Of a stretch of 40,120 nucleotides of DNA, positions 8,473 through 16,483 are shown piece by piece. This stretch comes from JBASEY01 sp964404285 (GTDB taxonomy: Bacteria > CSSED10-310). The notes beneath the pieces are model-generated. The model saw only the letters and a list, made by a program, of their open reading frames with translations, was not told the DNA's origin and ran no database searches. Location of the stretch: the NCBI GenBank assembly GCA_964404285.1, contig CAYOJK010000020.1, positions 1 to 40,120 of the forward strand. The letters are read 5' to 3'. The stretch's first letter is position 1, and each line of letters opens with the position of its first letter. A program made the translations under genes and the position numbers.

Positions 8473-10699
8473 AACGGTCATTGTATCGTTCCTGTTGGTA
8501 TCAGCCCTATTTTCTATTGGCTGTTATAAAAAACGACAGATGTCAGCAGAACAGATCACGCCTAGAAATCTGGTGGAAACCTTCGACAAAGATTGGTTGA
8601 AAAGCGACCGTGAACGTTTCATGTTCAATGATAGAACGAATAAAAAAACATTGCTGGGAGGCGCTTGGACATTTGATACGGATATCCCTAAAACACACTT
8701 TCCATGGCCCCGATTTACGCCGGAAGGCGGTTTGGTGTTCTTGGACTGGGCTCAACCTATGGAACGGCGTCTGATCATCAAGCTGGTAAATATTTTGCCG
8801 GCCTATGCTGATAATCTGCTACAAGTCTCCTTAAACGACGAACCGATACCCTTTATAGAAAGCGATCTGCCCGTAGGTGAATACGAGTTTTATGTGCCGT
8901 CTCCGTTTCAGATAACCGGTAAAAACAGCTTACATATTTCGATCGATACAGATAAATTGCCGCCTGATGTACGACTGGAGTCGATTGCGCTTCATTCGAT
9001 TCGTGTCACCTTAGGCGCAGTTGTCAGAAGCCGCATTCAGATTGGTAATCAAATACGTGACAGCCTGTTGTTTGCACCACCGATTAAACTGCGTATTCCT
9101 GTTAAAGGCGGTATTCAGAACACCATCCAATTCAGTTATGGACTGTCCTCGACATCGGGGAACACATCACCTTTATCGTATGGCCTGACGCTGTCTTTGT
9201 TCGATTCAAAACAAAATCGAGTGATACATGAACAAACCCTTTCAATTAAACGTGATACAGCAACTCTGACGGAGTGGAATACGTTCAGAGAGAAGATGCC
9301 GTTTTTAGGAAACGATGGATATTTGGAATTATCGTTCATGACGGGTTCCGAGCCTTCCGGACCTGTCGATTATCTGGCATTGAGCGAGTTTTTGCTACAT
9401 CCAGCCAGTATGAATTGGGACCTGTCAGTGGATGTCTCTGAACCCGATATGTTGTTGATCACCTTATCCTCGATATCAGCCAATCAAATGGGTGTTTACG
9501 GTAATACCATCGCCAGAACTCCTTTTCTGGACCACTTGGCTCAAATCTCCAAGATTTACAGCGATACAACTGCAGTCAGTAACCATGAATATTCTGCGAT
9601 TGCATCTCTTATCACCGGTAAACTCCCCCGCGATCATGGTTATTACCGGGATTTTTCCGCTTCTCATGAGCTACCACCGATCATAACGGAAAATTTGAAG
9701 GATACATCCTATTTAAGCCATGCTTTTATTTACACATCGAACCAATTGGTTTTCACTAAATTACAAGGATTTCGACGAATATATTTATCTAGCCCCAAAA
9801 CACACTCTATCCAAACCCCCGAAACACAACTGAATAGCCTGATGAATTCACCTCAAATGATTGCCAATCCCGGTTTTTTCTGGGTTCATCTGGCGCCTGA
9901 ATTATATTCAGAATTCGATTCGATTGAACCATTCCACCTTTCGGCCTATCACCAAAAACCGGTTCCGATCTCGGAACTCAACCTGCCGATTTCCGAACAG
10001 GACAGATTGATATCCATGATGTCTTCGGAAAGCGCTGAAAAAGATGCCCGAGAATTATCGGCTTGTATAGATCATCGCATGATGATGCTGGATAAGACAG
10101 TCCATGATATTTTTCAAAAGGTGGTTTCCAAGCGACATAAACGATCGATATTTTTCGTCATCACTGCTGATCATGGTTTAATCCGATCACTGGATTCCAA
10201 TCTGTTATCCAATGATTCTCTGTCACAAGAAGTGCTTCACATACCCCTGTTTTATGGACTTATACCCGCTGATACCCCTCCTGCATCAGCTCAAATAGCG
10301 GCACAACCGGTCAGTTCTTTGAAAGGCTATGAGATTCTTTTGCAAGCCATGCGAAAAAGAACACTTGACAACGGATCGACCCATCAATCGTCTGCGTCGG
10401 TTCGGTCGATTTTTTCGGAACATCATACTCGACCGATAGTAGCCTACCGAAAAGATAACTATAAATTGATCCATGTTTTTTCGAATCCCTATTTTCAAAT
10501 CGCGACTACGAATTTATTCAATCTGGAAGAAGATCCCTCCGAATCCGTCAATCTTGTGGGTAGAGACACGGAAATTACCCGAAATTACTTGGATACAACC
10601 CTGGCCTTTTGTCACGGCAGCCCATTTTATCCCAGACCTCGTATTGGTTTTGAAGATGAAGCCCTGACGATATTGAAATCCCTTAAATATACGGAGTGA
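8444..10699 (+). CDS. Sulfatase/alkaline-phosphatase-superfamily lipoprotein, probably degenerate
   Basis: This 751-residue protein opens with a basic stretch, a hydrophobic helix and SIGC, consistent with a lipoprotein signal. Residues about 40-310 look like a beta-rich accessory domain. The C-terminal half resembles the sulfatase fold: LLITLSSISANQMGVYG, a segment ending SLITGKLPRDHG, and FFVITADHG. In active family members the first segment reads L-I-x-x-D-x-(L/x)-R-x-D and supplies metal ligands; here serines replace these aspartates. The usual (S/C)-x-P-S-x-x-S nucleophile block is also not clear. It may be a non-catalytic binding protein or use other ligands. The start overlaps the epimerase by 29 bases; a TTG at 8435 is also possible. 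Confidence 0.7.
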   Translation: MSKLLAKRIKTVIVSFLLVSALFSIGCYKKRQMSAEQITPRNLVETFDKDWLKSDRERFMFNDRTNKKTLLGGAWTFDTDIPKTHFPWPRFTPEGGLVFLDWAQPMERRLIIKLVNILPAYADNLLQVSLNDEPIPFIESDLPVGEYEFYVPSPFQITGKNSLHISIDTDKLPPDVRLESIALHSIRVTLGAVVRSRIQIGNQIRDSLLFAPPIKLRIPVKGGIQNTIQFSYGLSSTSGNTSPLSYGLTLSLFDSKQNRVIHEQTLSIKRDTATLTEWNTFREKMPFLGNDGYLELSFMTGSEPSGPVDYLALSEFLLHPASMNWDLSVDVSEPDMLLITLSSISANQMGVYGNTIARTPFLDHLAQISKIYSDTTAVSNHEYSAIASLITGKLPRDHGYYRDFSASHELPPIITENLKDTSYLSHAFIYTSNQLVFTKLQGFRRIYLSSPKTHSIQTPETQLNSLMNSPQMIANPGFFWVHLAPELYSEFDSIEPFHLSAYHQKPVPISELNLPISEQDRLISMMSSESAEKDARELSACIDHRMMMLDKTVHDIFQKVVSKRHKRSIFFVITADHGLIRSLDSNLLSNDSLSQEVLHIPLFYGLIPADTPPASAQIAAQPVSSLKGYEILLQAMRKRTLDNGSTHQSSASVRSIFSEHHTRPIVAYRKDNYKLIHVFSNPYFQIATTNLFNLEEDPSESVNLVGRDTEITRNYLDTTLAFCHGSPFYPRPRIGFEDEALTILKSLKYTE

Positions 10700-10787
10700 T
10701 CGTGGATCGGTTCATGGATAACGATTGGCCTTTCCCAAGAAAAACATGCGTCCTGTTACAGGCTGCAAGATATATGGAGATTACCCG

Positions 10788-11066
10788 ATGAATTCTCAAC
10801 AGCCAGCCACCCTGTTAGGTATCGTCTGTTTGGTTTTTGGAATGATAGCCTTTACTGCTTACATGCGGATAATTATGTATCTTCAGGCTCTCGATGCCGG
10901 CCTGGAAAATCCACCGCATCGACGACATATCGGGGATAAATTGCGTGCTTATAAGGAGTTTTGTAAAGACCGTGGAAAAAAACCGTGGCTTCTGACCGCG
11001 TTTGCTATCGGAGCAATCGGCGCAGTTCTAGCATGGCTACCGATGCCATGGCTCCTTTTTCGATAG
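10788..11066 (+). CDS. Small two-helix membrane protein, unknown function
   Basis: This 92-residue protein starts at the ATG seven bases after GGAGA. It has a first membrane segment near residues 9-32, a basic loop of about 38 residues rich in Arg, Lys and His, and a second membrane segment near 67-90. I recognise no family. It sits between the sulfatase-like lipoprotein and the FHA gene in the same orientation with short gaps, so it is probably co-transcribed. An earlier in-frame ATG at 10725 lacks a binding site and would add a polar leader. Confidence 0.65.
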   Translation: MNSQQPATLLGIVCLVFGMIAFTAYMRIIMYLQALDAGLENPPHRRHIGDKLRAYKEFCKDRGKKPWLLTAFAIGAIGAVLAWLPMPWLLFR

Positions 11067-11078
11067 GCTTTGAATTAC

Positions 11079-11528
11079 ATGGCAGAACCGAGATACATAA
11101 TTAGTCATAATAATAAAATACTTGCCGATTTTGTACTGGCTGAACAAGGAAAAGAATACCGACTTGGTCGAGCATCCGATAATGATATCATCATCGATGA
11201 TCCACGAATTTCCCGACATCATCTGACGATATTATGGGATTGGAATAATGCAGTCGTAGTCTTCGATCTGGGCAGTGTCAACCATCTCACTGTCAACGGA
11301 TTACAGATTGTCGATCGAATTTCGATCGAACCGTCGGATACGGTTTTACTAGGAGACCTGAAGGTTAGCCGTGTATTACCCGAAAAGCCGCCCGAACCAA
11401 TGCCGGTTACATTAGAGCCGGCCGATGTGAAACCCAAATCCACGACCAGGATATACACCGTTCTTTTAATCTGTGGAATTATTTTGACTATATCAGCATT
11501 GGTTTTGATTGGGACGATGGTGTTTTGA
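11079..11528 (+). CDS. FHA-domain protein with a C-terminal membrane helix
   Basis: This 149-residue protein has an N-terminal FHA domain (about 3-100). All core phosphothreonine-binding positions are visible: LGRASDNDI (Gly-Arg), SRHH (Ser-Arg-x-His) and VNG. A proline-rich linker follows, then a single membrane helix (about 126-147) that ends the protein, so the FHA domain should face the cytoplasm. SctD inner-ring proteins of T3SS have a similar N-terminal layout, but they continue with a large periplasmic part that is absent here, and their FHA-like domains usually lack the binding residues. It is a plausible reader of Thr phosphorylation set by a kinase and removed by the PP2C upstream. 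A TTG at 11070 is an alternative start. Its 3' end meets sctV convergently, 16 bases apart. Confidence 0.85.
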   Translation: MAEPRYIISHNNKILADFVLAEQGKEYRLGRASDNDIIIDDPRISRHHLTILWDWNNAVVVFDLGSVNHLTVNGLQIVDRISIEPSDTVLLGDLKVSRVLPEKPPEPMPVTLEPADVKPKSTTRIYTVLLICGIILTISALVLIGTMVF

Positions 11529-11544
11529 TCAGATTGAGATGAAG

Positions 11545-13605
11545 TTACAAGGTAACACACCCAAGAGCGGTAAACTGGGCGCCGGGTGGCATTTCCTGAG
11601 CTGCCAGCACTTGAATATTTTGCATCTGTTGTGCCAGAAATCTCCATAAAACATACCGAATATTCTGTTCAACCGTCAAAATGACAGCGGTGTTTTTAGC
11701 CGATTTTTGCGCGAGTTGAGCATCAAACGCGGAGATGACTTTTTCCATGATATCAGGTGTCAACGCTAACACTCTTTCTTGACCGGAAATATGTATCGCT
11801 GATCGAAAGATATCTTCGAGTTTGGGGTCTAACAAAAATACTTCCAGTCGTCCATTCGTGGAAAACTGATGAAAGATCTGCCGTGCCAATTTTGATCGGA
11901 CTTTTTCTGTCAGTGCAATATTGTCCGGTTCAATATCAGCATATTCAGATACGGCTTCCAATATTCTTTTTAAATCTCGGATACACACTTTTTCCTGTAC
12001 CAATCGGCGAAGAATATCGCCCAGTCGTTGATAAGAAATGACTCGAGGCACAAGTTCAGCAACTGTATCGGGATAGATTTGTTCCAGTTCATCGCAGAGC
12101 CATTTGACTTCTTGTAAACCAATAAATTCATGAAGATGATTTTTCAATACCTGTTTGACTTGATAGATAAACAGTGACACTCCGGAAAACACGTGGTATC
12201 CGGCATCTTCAAGTCGTGTTTTTCGTTCGACCGGCACCAAGGTTCCTATCTGGTCAAACGCTGGTTGCATATCAGTATCTTCAGCGCCTGCTATCAATTG
12301 TAATTTGTCGTCACCATCCCGAACGTATGCTTGGTCTTGGGGTATGTGCCCGGTATAAACCGGCATATCCAATACACTCACACTAAACGCATCTTCAGGT
12401 AACTCATCCTGAGCTGCGAACACTTTTAGGCCAGGTAACGACACTCCGGTTTCAAGATAAATTTCTTTGCGCATAGCCGGTAAAGCGATAGCTATCAGCT
12501 CACTTTCAGCGCTTTCAGCATCCAATATGTGTGTGACTCCACATCCCAGATTCAAAGCCAACGGCGCCGGCATATGCAGAAAGGTATCGCTTTGATGATC
12601 GGATCGAGCGATATCAGCATCGATTTCGAGCCTATCGACGACACCATTTTTATCGGTTGTTTTGACCAAATATACAGCAGCAGTAAGAAGAATAAATCCC
12701 ATTGTCCAGAATGGAATCAAAGGTAATCCCGGAACGATTCCCATACAAAACAGTAATCCTGATACCATCATCAGCGCTTTGGGATATGACAGTAATTGCA
12801 AGCTGATATCGCGACCCAAGTGATCACCGGAACACTCCGGTTCAACACGAGTCACCATCAGTCCGGCTGCAACGGAAACGATTAACGCCGGTATTTGAGA
12901 CAACAAGCCATCACCTATCGTCAAAAGGCCATAGATTTTAAGGGCTTCGCCGGCATCCATATTTTTCATTGACACACCGATAGCGACGCCGCCAATAATA
13001 TTGACCACTGTGATCAGAATACCCGCTATTGCATCGCCTTTGACAAATTTCATCGCGCCATCCATGGCGCCGAAAAGCTGTGATTCCCGAGCCAGCAATC
13101 GTCGTCGCTTTTTAGCCTCCTGCATATCGATAGCTCCCGCCCTGACATCAGCATCGATTGCCATTTGTTTTCCGGGCATGGCATCCAAAGTGAACCGTGC
13201 TGAAACCTCCGCTACCCGTTCGGATCCTTTTGAAATAACGATGAAATTAATCAGAGTCAGGATCAGAAAAATGATAGCGCCGACAATCATATTGCCCTGC
13301 ACGACAAAGGCGCCGAAAGCTTTGATAACGCTGCCTGCGTCTGCATTCAGCAGAATCAATCGCGTTGACGACACGTTCAATGCCAGTCGAAAAAGTGTCG
13401 CTATCAGCAACATACTGGGAAACGATGCCAGTCGAATCACTTCAGAAATATATAAAACGACCAGCAGAATCACCATGGCGAGTGTGATGTTCAGGGTGAT
13501 CAGGATATCCAGCAACCAGGTTGGTAGGGGGATGATCATCATCCCCACAACCAACACTACGAAGATTGCCAGGAAAACGTCGCTATAACGGGAGACGTGT
13601 TCCAT
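11545..13605 (-). CDS. sctV: Type III secretion export-gate protein SctV (LcrD/InvA/FlhA family)
   Basis: This 686-residue inner-membrane protein has an N-terminal set of seven to eight membrane helices (about 1-320) and a cytoplasmic C-terminal domain that forms the nonameric ring docking chaperone-substrate complexes. The family signature is clear in IRLASFPSMLLIATLFRLAL followed by NVSSTR. The conserved loop ARFTLDAMPGKQMAIDADVR (residues near 145) and the following AKKRRRLLARESQLFGAMDGAM block are also present. I favour the virulence-type protein over flagellar FlhA because of the neighbouring SycD-like chaperone and SctU and because no flagellar genes are nearby. The start is 11 bases after the chaperone stop, so translation is probably coupled. 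Confidence 0.93.
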   Translation of the reverse strand: MEHVSRYSDVFLAIFVVLVVGMMIIPLPTWLLDILITLNITLAMVILLVVLYISEVIRLASFPSMLLIATLFRLALNVSSTRLILLNADAGSVIKAFGAFVVQGNMIVGAIIFLILTLINFIVISKGSERVAEVSARFTLDAMPGKQMAIDADVRAGAIDMQEAKKRRRLLARESQLFGAMDGAMKFVKGDAIAGILITVVNIIGGVAIGVSMKNMDAGEALKIYGLLTIGDGLLSQIPALIVSVAAGLMVTRVEPECSGDHLGRDISLQLLSYPKALMMVSGLLFCMGIVPGLPLIPFWTMGFILLTAAVYLVKTTDKNGVVDRLEIDADIARSDHQSDTFLHMPAPLALNLGCGVTHILDAESAESELIAIALPAMRKEIYLETGVSLPGLKVFAAQDELPEDAFSVSVLDMPVYTGHIPQDQAYVRDGDDKLQLIAGAEDTDMQPAFDQIGTLVPVERKTRLEDAGYHVFSGVSLFIYQVKQVLKNHLHEFIGLQEVKWLCDELEQIYPDTVAELVPRVISYQRLGDILRRLVQEKVCIRDLKRILEAVSEYADIEPDNIALTEKVRSKLARQIFHQFSTNGRLEVFLLDPKLEDIFRSAIHISGQERVLALTPDIMEKVISAFDAQLAQKSAKNTAVILTVEQNIRYVLWRFLAQQMQNIQVLAAQEMPPGAQFTALGCVTL

Positions 13606-13616
13606 CGTTCAGCCAA

Positions 13617-14123
13617 CTAGGCAGGAGTTTTGATCGATTCCATCAGTTCACGTGTGACCATCGCTAAAACGCGTGCCCGTGAACTCATGGGTGATTCTTC
13701 ATTCGGATCCAGATCGATCGCCATTTTCAGGTCTGTTGCCGCTTGATCGAAACAGTTCTTTTTCAAGTAAACTTCTGCACGATTAGTCAATGCCGTCAGA
13801 TCTTCCGGATCACGTAACAGGGCTTTATTGAAATAATCGATGGCTCTGTCCAGTTCTCCATCACGGGCAGCAAGTGTTCCAAGCGCAGTCTGCACAAATG
13901 AATCTTCATGACCCAATGCATTCAGACCCTGAAACACTATGCGGGCATCATCGAATTTTCCTTGGTTGAAAAGTTCGTATCCAACGATCGCAAGTGTCAT
14001 CAAATCAGTGTCTGACAACTTGAATACATCTTTCAAGCGACCTCCATTGACCAGCACTTTTTCCAGTTCATCTTTTGTCAATGATTCGCCACGAGCAATT
14101 TTTTCTTTGATTACAGCGTTCAT
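13617..14123 (-). CDS. T3SS class II chaperone, SycD/LcrH-like TPR protein
   Basis: This 168-residue all-helical protein has about three TPR units between residues 40 and 150. The first, GYELFNQGKFDDARIVFQGL, closely resembles the SycD/LcrH first repeat. These cytoplasmic chaperones bind the two hydrophobic translocators before export. The gene lies between an unassigned likely substrate and sctV, as expected for a chaperone encoded beside its client. AAGGAG precedes the ATG by 10 bases. A general TPR protein is the alternative, but length and context favour the chaperone. Confidence 0.82.
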   Translation of the reverse strand: MNAVIKEKIARGESLTKDELEKVLVNGGRLKDVFKLSDTDLMTLAIVGYELFNQGKFDDARIVFQGLNALGHEDSFVQTALGTLAARDGELDRAIDYFNKALLRDPEDLTALTNRAEVYLKKNCFDQAATDLKMAIDLDPNEESPMSSRARVLAMVTRELMESIKTPA

Positions 14124-14147
14124 ACTAAAAAATCTCCTTTTCTATGT

Positions 14148-14747
14148 TTAATACCGAATACCGCGAATAGCCGACATAGCTGCTTGATGTTGAATATCGG
14201 CAATTTTGACTGCCAATTCGAACATTTGTGCTGCCTGTTGCGCTTCCTGCATTTTTTGAAACATTTCCATCGGCCCCATTCCGCCCGATTCCGATGCTGA
14301 CTGTGATCCGTACCCTGTTGAAGCAGCCATAGCATTCGTATCGACATTCAAGCCGGAACCAAAAGCGCCTGGATTGATGCCTTTTCCTGCAGTTTGATTT
14401 TGTTGCAGTGTCTGCGGCTGAAATCCTTTGATTTGATCAACTAATCCCTTTGCCAGCCCCAGCAGTGATTGAAAATTTCCCAAGTTTTTAGTCAATAGAC
14501 CCATACAAAATTTACCGGCGCCGTATTGTGCGGCCAGAGGAAACGGCAATGCCAATGCAAACTGTTTTGCCGGCGTCATCTTTGACGTGTTTCCACCAAA
14601 CTGGTTGACAACAGAATCAAATCGATCAAAAGCTGCACGATTTTTTGTCATACTTTCTTTGGTATTACTCAAAGTTTTTTCCATGATCGAGCCAACCAAT
14701 TCAGCTCCCAGCTTAATGCCCAAACTACCTAACAATGAAATCCCCAT
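14148..14747 (-). CDS. Unassigned protein of the T3SS operon, candidate secreted substrate
   Basis: This 199-residue protein is of no family I recognise. It has a mildly hydrophobic N-terminal helix (about 1-22), a second hydrophobic stretch near 62-100, a Gly/Ser/Asn/Gln-rich linker of low complexity (about 112-155), and a C-terminal amphipathic helix (about 157-199) rich in Gln, Ala and Met. It has no signal peptide. Helical ends around a disordered linker, few cysteines, and a position directly upstream of a SycD-like chaperone suggest a translocator, filament or needle-associated substrate. This is inference. GGAG lies before the ATG (AAAGGAGTATTTT then ATG), and a strong promoter lies about 80-110 bases upstream. 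Confidence 0.6.
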   Translation of the reverse strand: MGISLLGSLGIKLGAELVGSIMEKTLSNTKESMTKNRAAFDRFDSVVNQFGGNTSKMTPAKQFALALPFPLAAQYGAGKFCMGLLTKNLGNFQSLLGLAKGLVDQIKGFQPQTLQQNQTAGKGINPGAFGSGLNVDTNAMAASTGYGSQSASESGGMGPMEMFQKMQEAQQAAQMFELAVKIADIQHQAAMSAIRGIRY

Positions 14748-14809
14748 AAAATACTCCTTTCAAAAGACACCTAAATGAACGTTTGTTTCTTGAACTTGTC
14801 CAACTGCTT

Positions 14810-14823
14810 AAGTAACGTTACTT
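14810..14823. promoter_or_regulatory. Perfect 14-bp palindrome overlapping the predicted T3SS start site
   Basis: The sequence AAGTAACGTTACTT is a perfect inverted repeat with a central CG. It lies 6-19 bases downstream of the TATAAT box of the promoter serving the 14747 operon, so it covers the predicted transcription start. This is a classic position for a repressor operator. The centre is reminiscent of LacI-type sites, but the factor cannot be identified from here. Confidence 0.6.
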
Positions 14824-14828
14824 TACAA

Positions 14829-14857
14829 ATTATAATTTATATGTCTTTTTTTGTCAA
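14829..14857 (-). promoter_or_regulatory. Consensus sigma70-type promoter of the T3SS operon
   Basis: On the minus strand a perfect TTGACA (14857-14852) is followed after exactly 17 bases by a perfect TATAAT (14834-14829). Transcription would start near 14822 and run into the 14747 gene, the chaperone and sctV. So perfect a promoter usually needs repression, which the palindrome at 14810-14823 could provide. Confidence 0.75.
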
Positions 14858-14892
14858 GGGGGTTGGGAGAAATTTTTTAAAAGTGACCTCGG

Positions 14893-15945
14893 TTATCGAT
14901 ACCGTTTTTTATCTTCAGGGGATAATCTGATAATAAACACAAGCAATTCCGCGATCGCCTTGAAAAGATCTTCCGGAATTTCCTGGTCGATGCTCAATTC
15001 AAAAAGTTTTCGTGACAATGGAGGATGTCTCAAGACCGGCACGTTGTGTTCAGCCGCAACAGCTCGAATTTTTGCCGCTGATTCCATAAACCCTTTTGCT
15101 GTGACCCGTGGAGCGCCTTGCCACTGGTCGTCGTATTCAATAGCCACGGCATAATGCGTAGGGTTGACAACGACGAAGCGAGACCGCGCAACTCTATCGA
15201 CAAGGCTGGATTGAAGCATTTCTTGATGAAATTGTTTTCGCAGCCCTTTTATCAAGGGATCGCCTTCGGAATCTTTATGTTCTTGAATAAGTTCCTGCCG
15301 ACTCATCTTCAAATCCTTCAGCCATCTGTGTCTTTGAAGCAAATAATCGACAATCCCATAAATCACCGCTAAGACAACGGCCATTCGAAAAACCTGACCT
15401 GTCAACCTACTGAAACAGACAGTAACCGCCTCAAGTGATGTATCCGAAATAGATAAAACTGAAATCAACTGATTCCACAGTAGTTTGACCAAAATCACTG
15501 AAGTCAGAAGAAATTTTAGTGTCGTCTTCAACAGGTCCACCAGTTTTTTCGTATTAAAAAGCTTTTTTAACCCTTTAGCCGGGTTGACGTGAGACAGGTC
15601 TGGTTCGAGCTTGCGAAACAGCGGGCCGACCTGCAAAAAACCGATCAACAGACCGGCAGCCATTGCGGGCAACATAACGACAGCGGAGTTTTTAACAATA
15701 AATTTTATAGCGTCAAACGGCATGGAAACACTGGATGGATTTCCAACAAAATGTTTCAGATTCCACAACTCACTCAAAAACCGCTTCCATCCGGCAAACC
15801 CTGAAACCGCATATCCGGCAATCATGATGAACCCAGCCAACAATACAGCAGCCGTGCAAGCATCAGCAGAAAAAGCGATATTTCCTTTTTTACGGGCTTC
15901 GCGCTGCTTTTTGGGAGTAGGTTTTTCGGTTTTAGCTTCTGACAT
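14893..15945 (-). CDS. sctU: Type III secretion substrate-switch protein SctU (YscU/SpaS/FlhB family)
   Basis: This 350-residue protein opens with the family start SEAKTEKPTPKKQREARKKG. It has four membrane segments between about 30 and 210, then a cytoplasmic domain with the autocleavage motif NPTH at residues 261-264, close to its place in YscU. Cleavage there switches export from early to late substrates. The ATG at 15945 follows AAGGGG by six bases; a TTG two codons upstream is less likely. It has its own promoter and is separated from the next gene of the locus by 145 bases that hold a second promoter. Confidence 0.94.
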   Translation of the reverse strand: MSEAKTEKPTPKKQREARKKGNIAFSADACTAAVLLAGFIMIAGYAVSGFAGWKRFLSELWNLKHFVGNPSSVSMPFDAIKFIVKNSAVVMLPAMAAGLLIGFLQVGPLFRKLEPDLSHVNPAKGLKKLFNTKKLVDLLKTTLKFLLTSVILVKLLWNQLISVLSISDTSLEAVTVCFSRLTGQVFRMAVVLAVIYGIVDYLLQRHRWLKDLKMSRQELIQEHKDSEGDPLIKGLRKQFHQEMLQSSLVDRVARSRFVVVNPTHYAVAIEYDDQWQGAPRVTAKGFMESAAKIRAVAAEHNVPVLRHPPLSRKLFELSIDQEIPEDLFKAIAELLVFIIRLSPEDKKRYR

Positions 15946-15977
15946 AATCAACCCCTTATTTGCAACTAATCTTTACC

Positions 15978-16007
15978 ATTATAACGTTTTATGATGATTT
16001 TTGTCAA
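15978..16007 (-). promoter_or_regulatory. Promoter of sctU
   Basis: On the minus strand TTGACA (16007-16002) and TATAAT (15983-15978) are separated by 18 bases. The start site would be near 15971, giving a short leader before the ATG at 15945. The -10 region contains AACGTTA, which is also the core of the palindrome at the other T3SS promoter. Confidence 0.65.
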
Positions 16008-16040
16008 CCGAAAGATCAAAGCAGACACCAGGAACACACT

Positions 16041-16463
16041 GAAAATCATCTTAACTTCGTAATCTAATCGTGCCCATCTTTGCAATCTTTGGAATCGTGT
16101 TCAAAAAGTCATTCGGGATGCGAAGTCAATAACCAGTCATAAAGTGTTAGACGTCAAAAACTATTAATTAGAGGGACAGACTTCCAGATACGAGATCAGA
16201 AGCCGTGCTCGTAGAGCGCCAGTATCCTTTTTTGTCTGAACACGATTACGGGATTAAAGGATTACCAGGATTAGTCTTTGCTTTCTCGAAATCCAATCCT
16301 GCCCATCTTTGTAATCTTTGGAATCGTGTTCAGACAATGAATGGAATCACCGTTCACTAACTAGAAACCCAGTACCAGAAACCAAGAACCCGCTGAAAAT
16401 CATCTCAACTTCGTAATCTAATCATGCCCATCTTTGCCATCTTTGGAATCGTGTTCAGACAAT
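16041..16463. repeat. Mosaic block of dispersed repeats (left block)
   Basis: This gene-free stretch downstream of the antiporter is built from repeat modules. A motif of the form TAATC-x-TGCCCATCTTTG followed by ATCTTTGGAATCGTGTTCA occurs at about 16061-16102, 16288-16336 and 16409-16461. The middle copy is extended leftward to about 16203 by a module whose outer end is the reverse complement of the right end (GTCTGAACACGATT). A GGGACAGACTTCC motif lies near 16172. No coding potential is evident. Confidence 0.8.
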
Positions 16464-16483
16464 GAACGGAATCACCGTTCAAC

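Noticed and set aside
11219..11647. Minus-strand open frame of 142 codons antisense to the FHA gene
   Set aside because: Low-complexity Ser/Thr/Arg composition typical of an antisense shadow; the FHA gene has clear motifs.
13001..13588. Plus-strand open frame of 195 codons
   Set aside because: It is antisense to the membrane part of sctV; its composition is that of a reversed membrane protein.
16041..16463. Repeat block considered as a CRISPR array
   Set aside because: The copies are few, irregularly spaced, differ in length, and have no uniform spacers or cas genes nearby.
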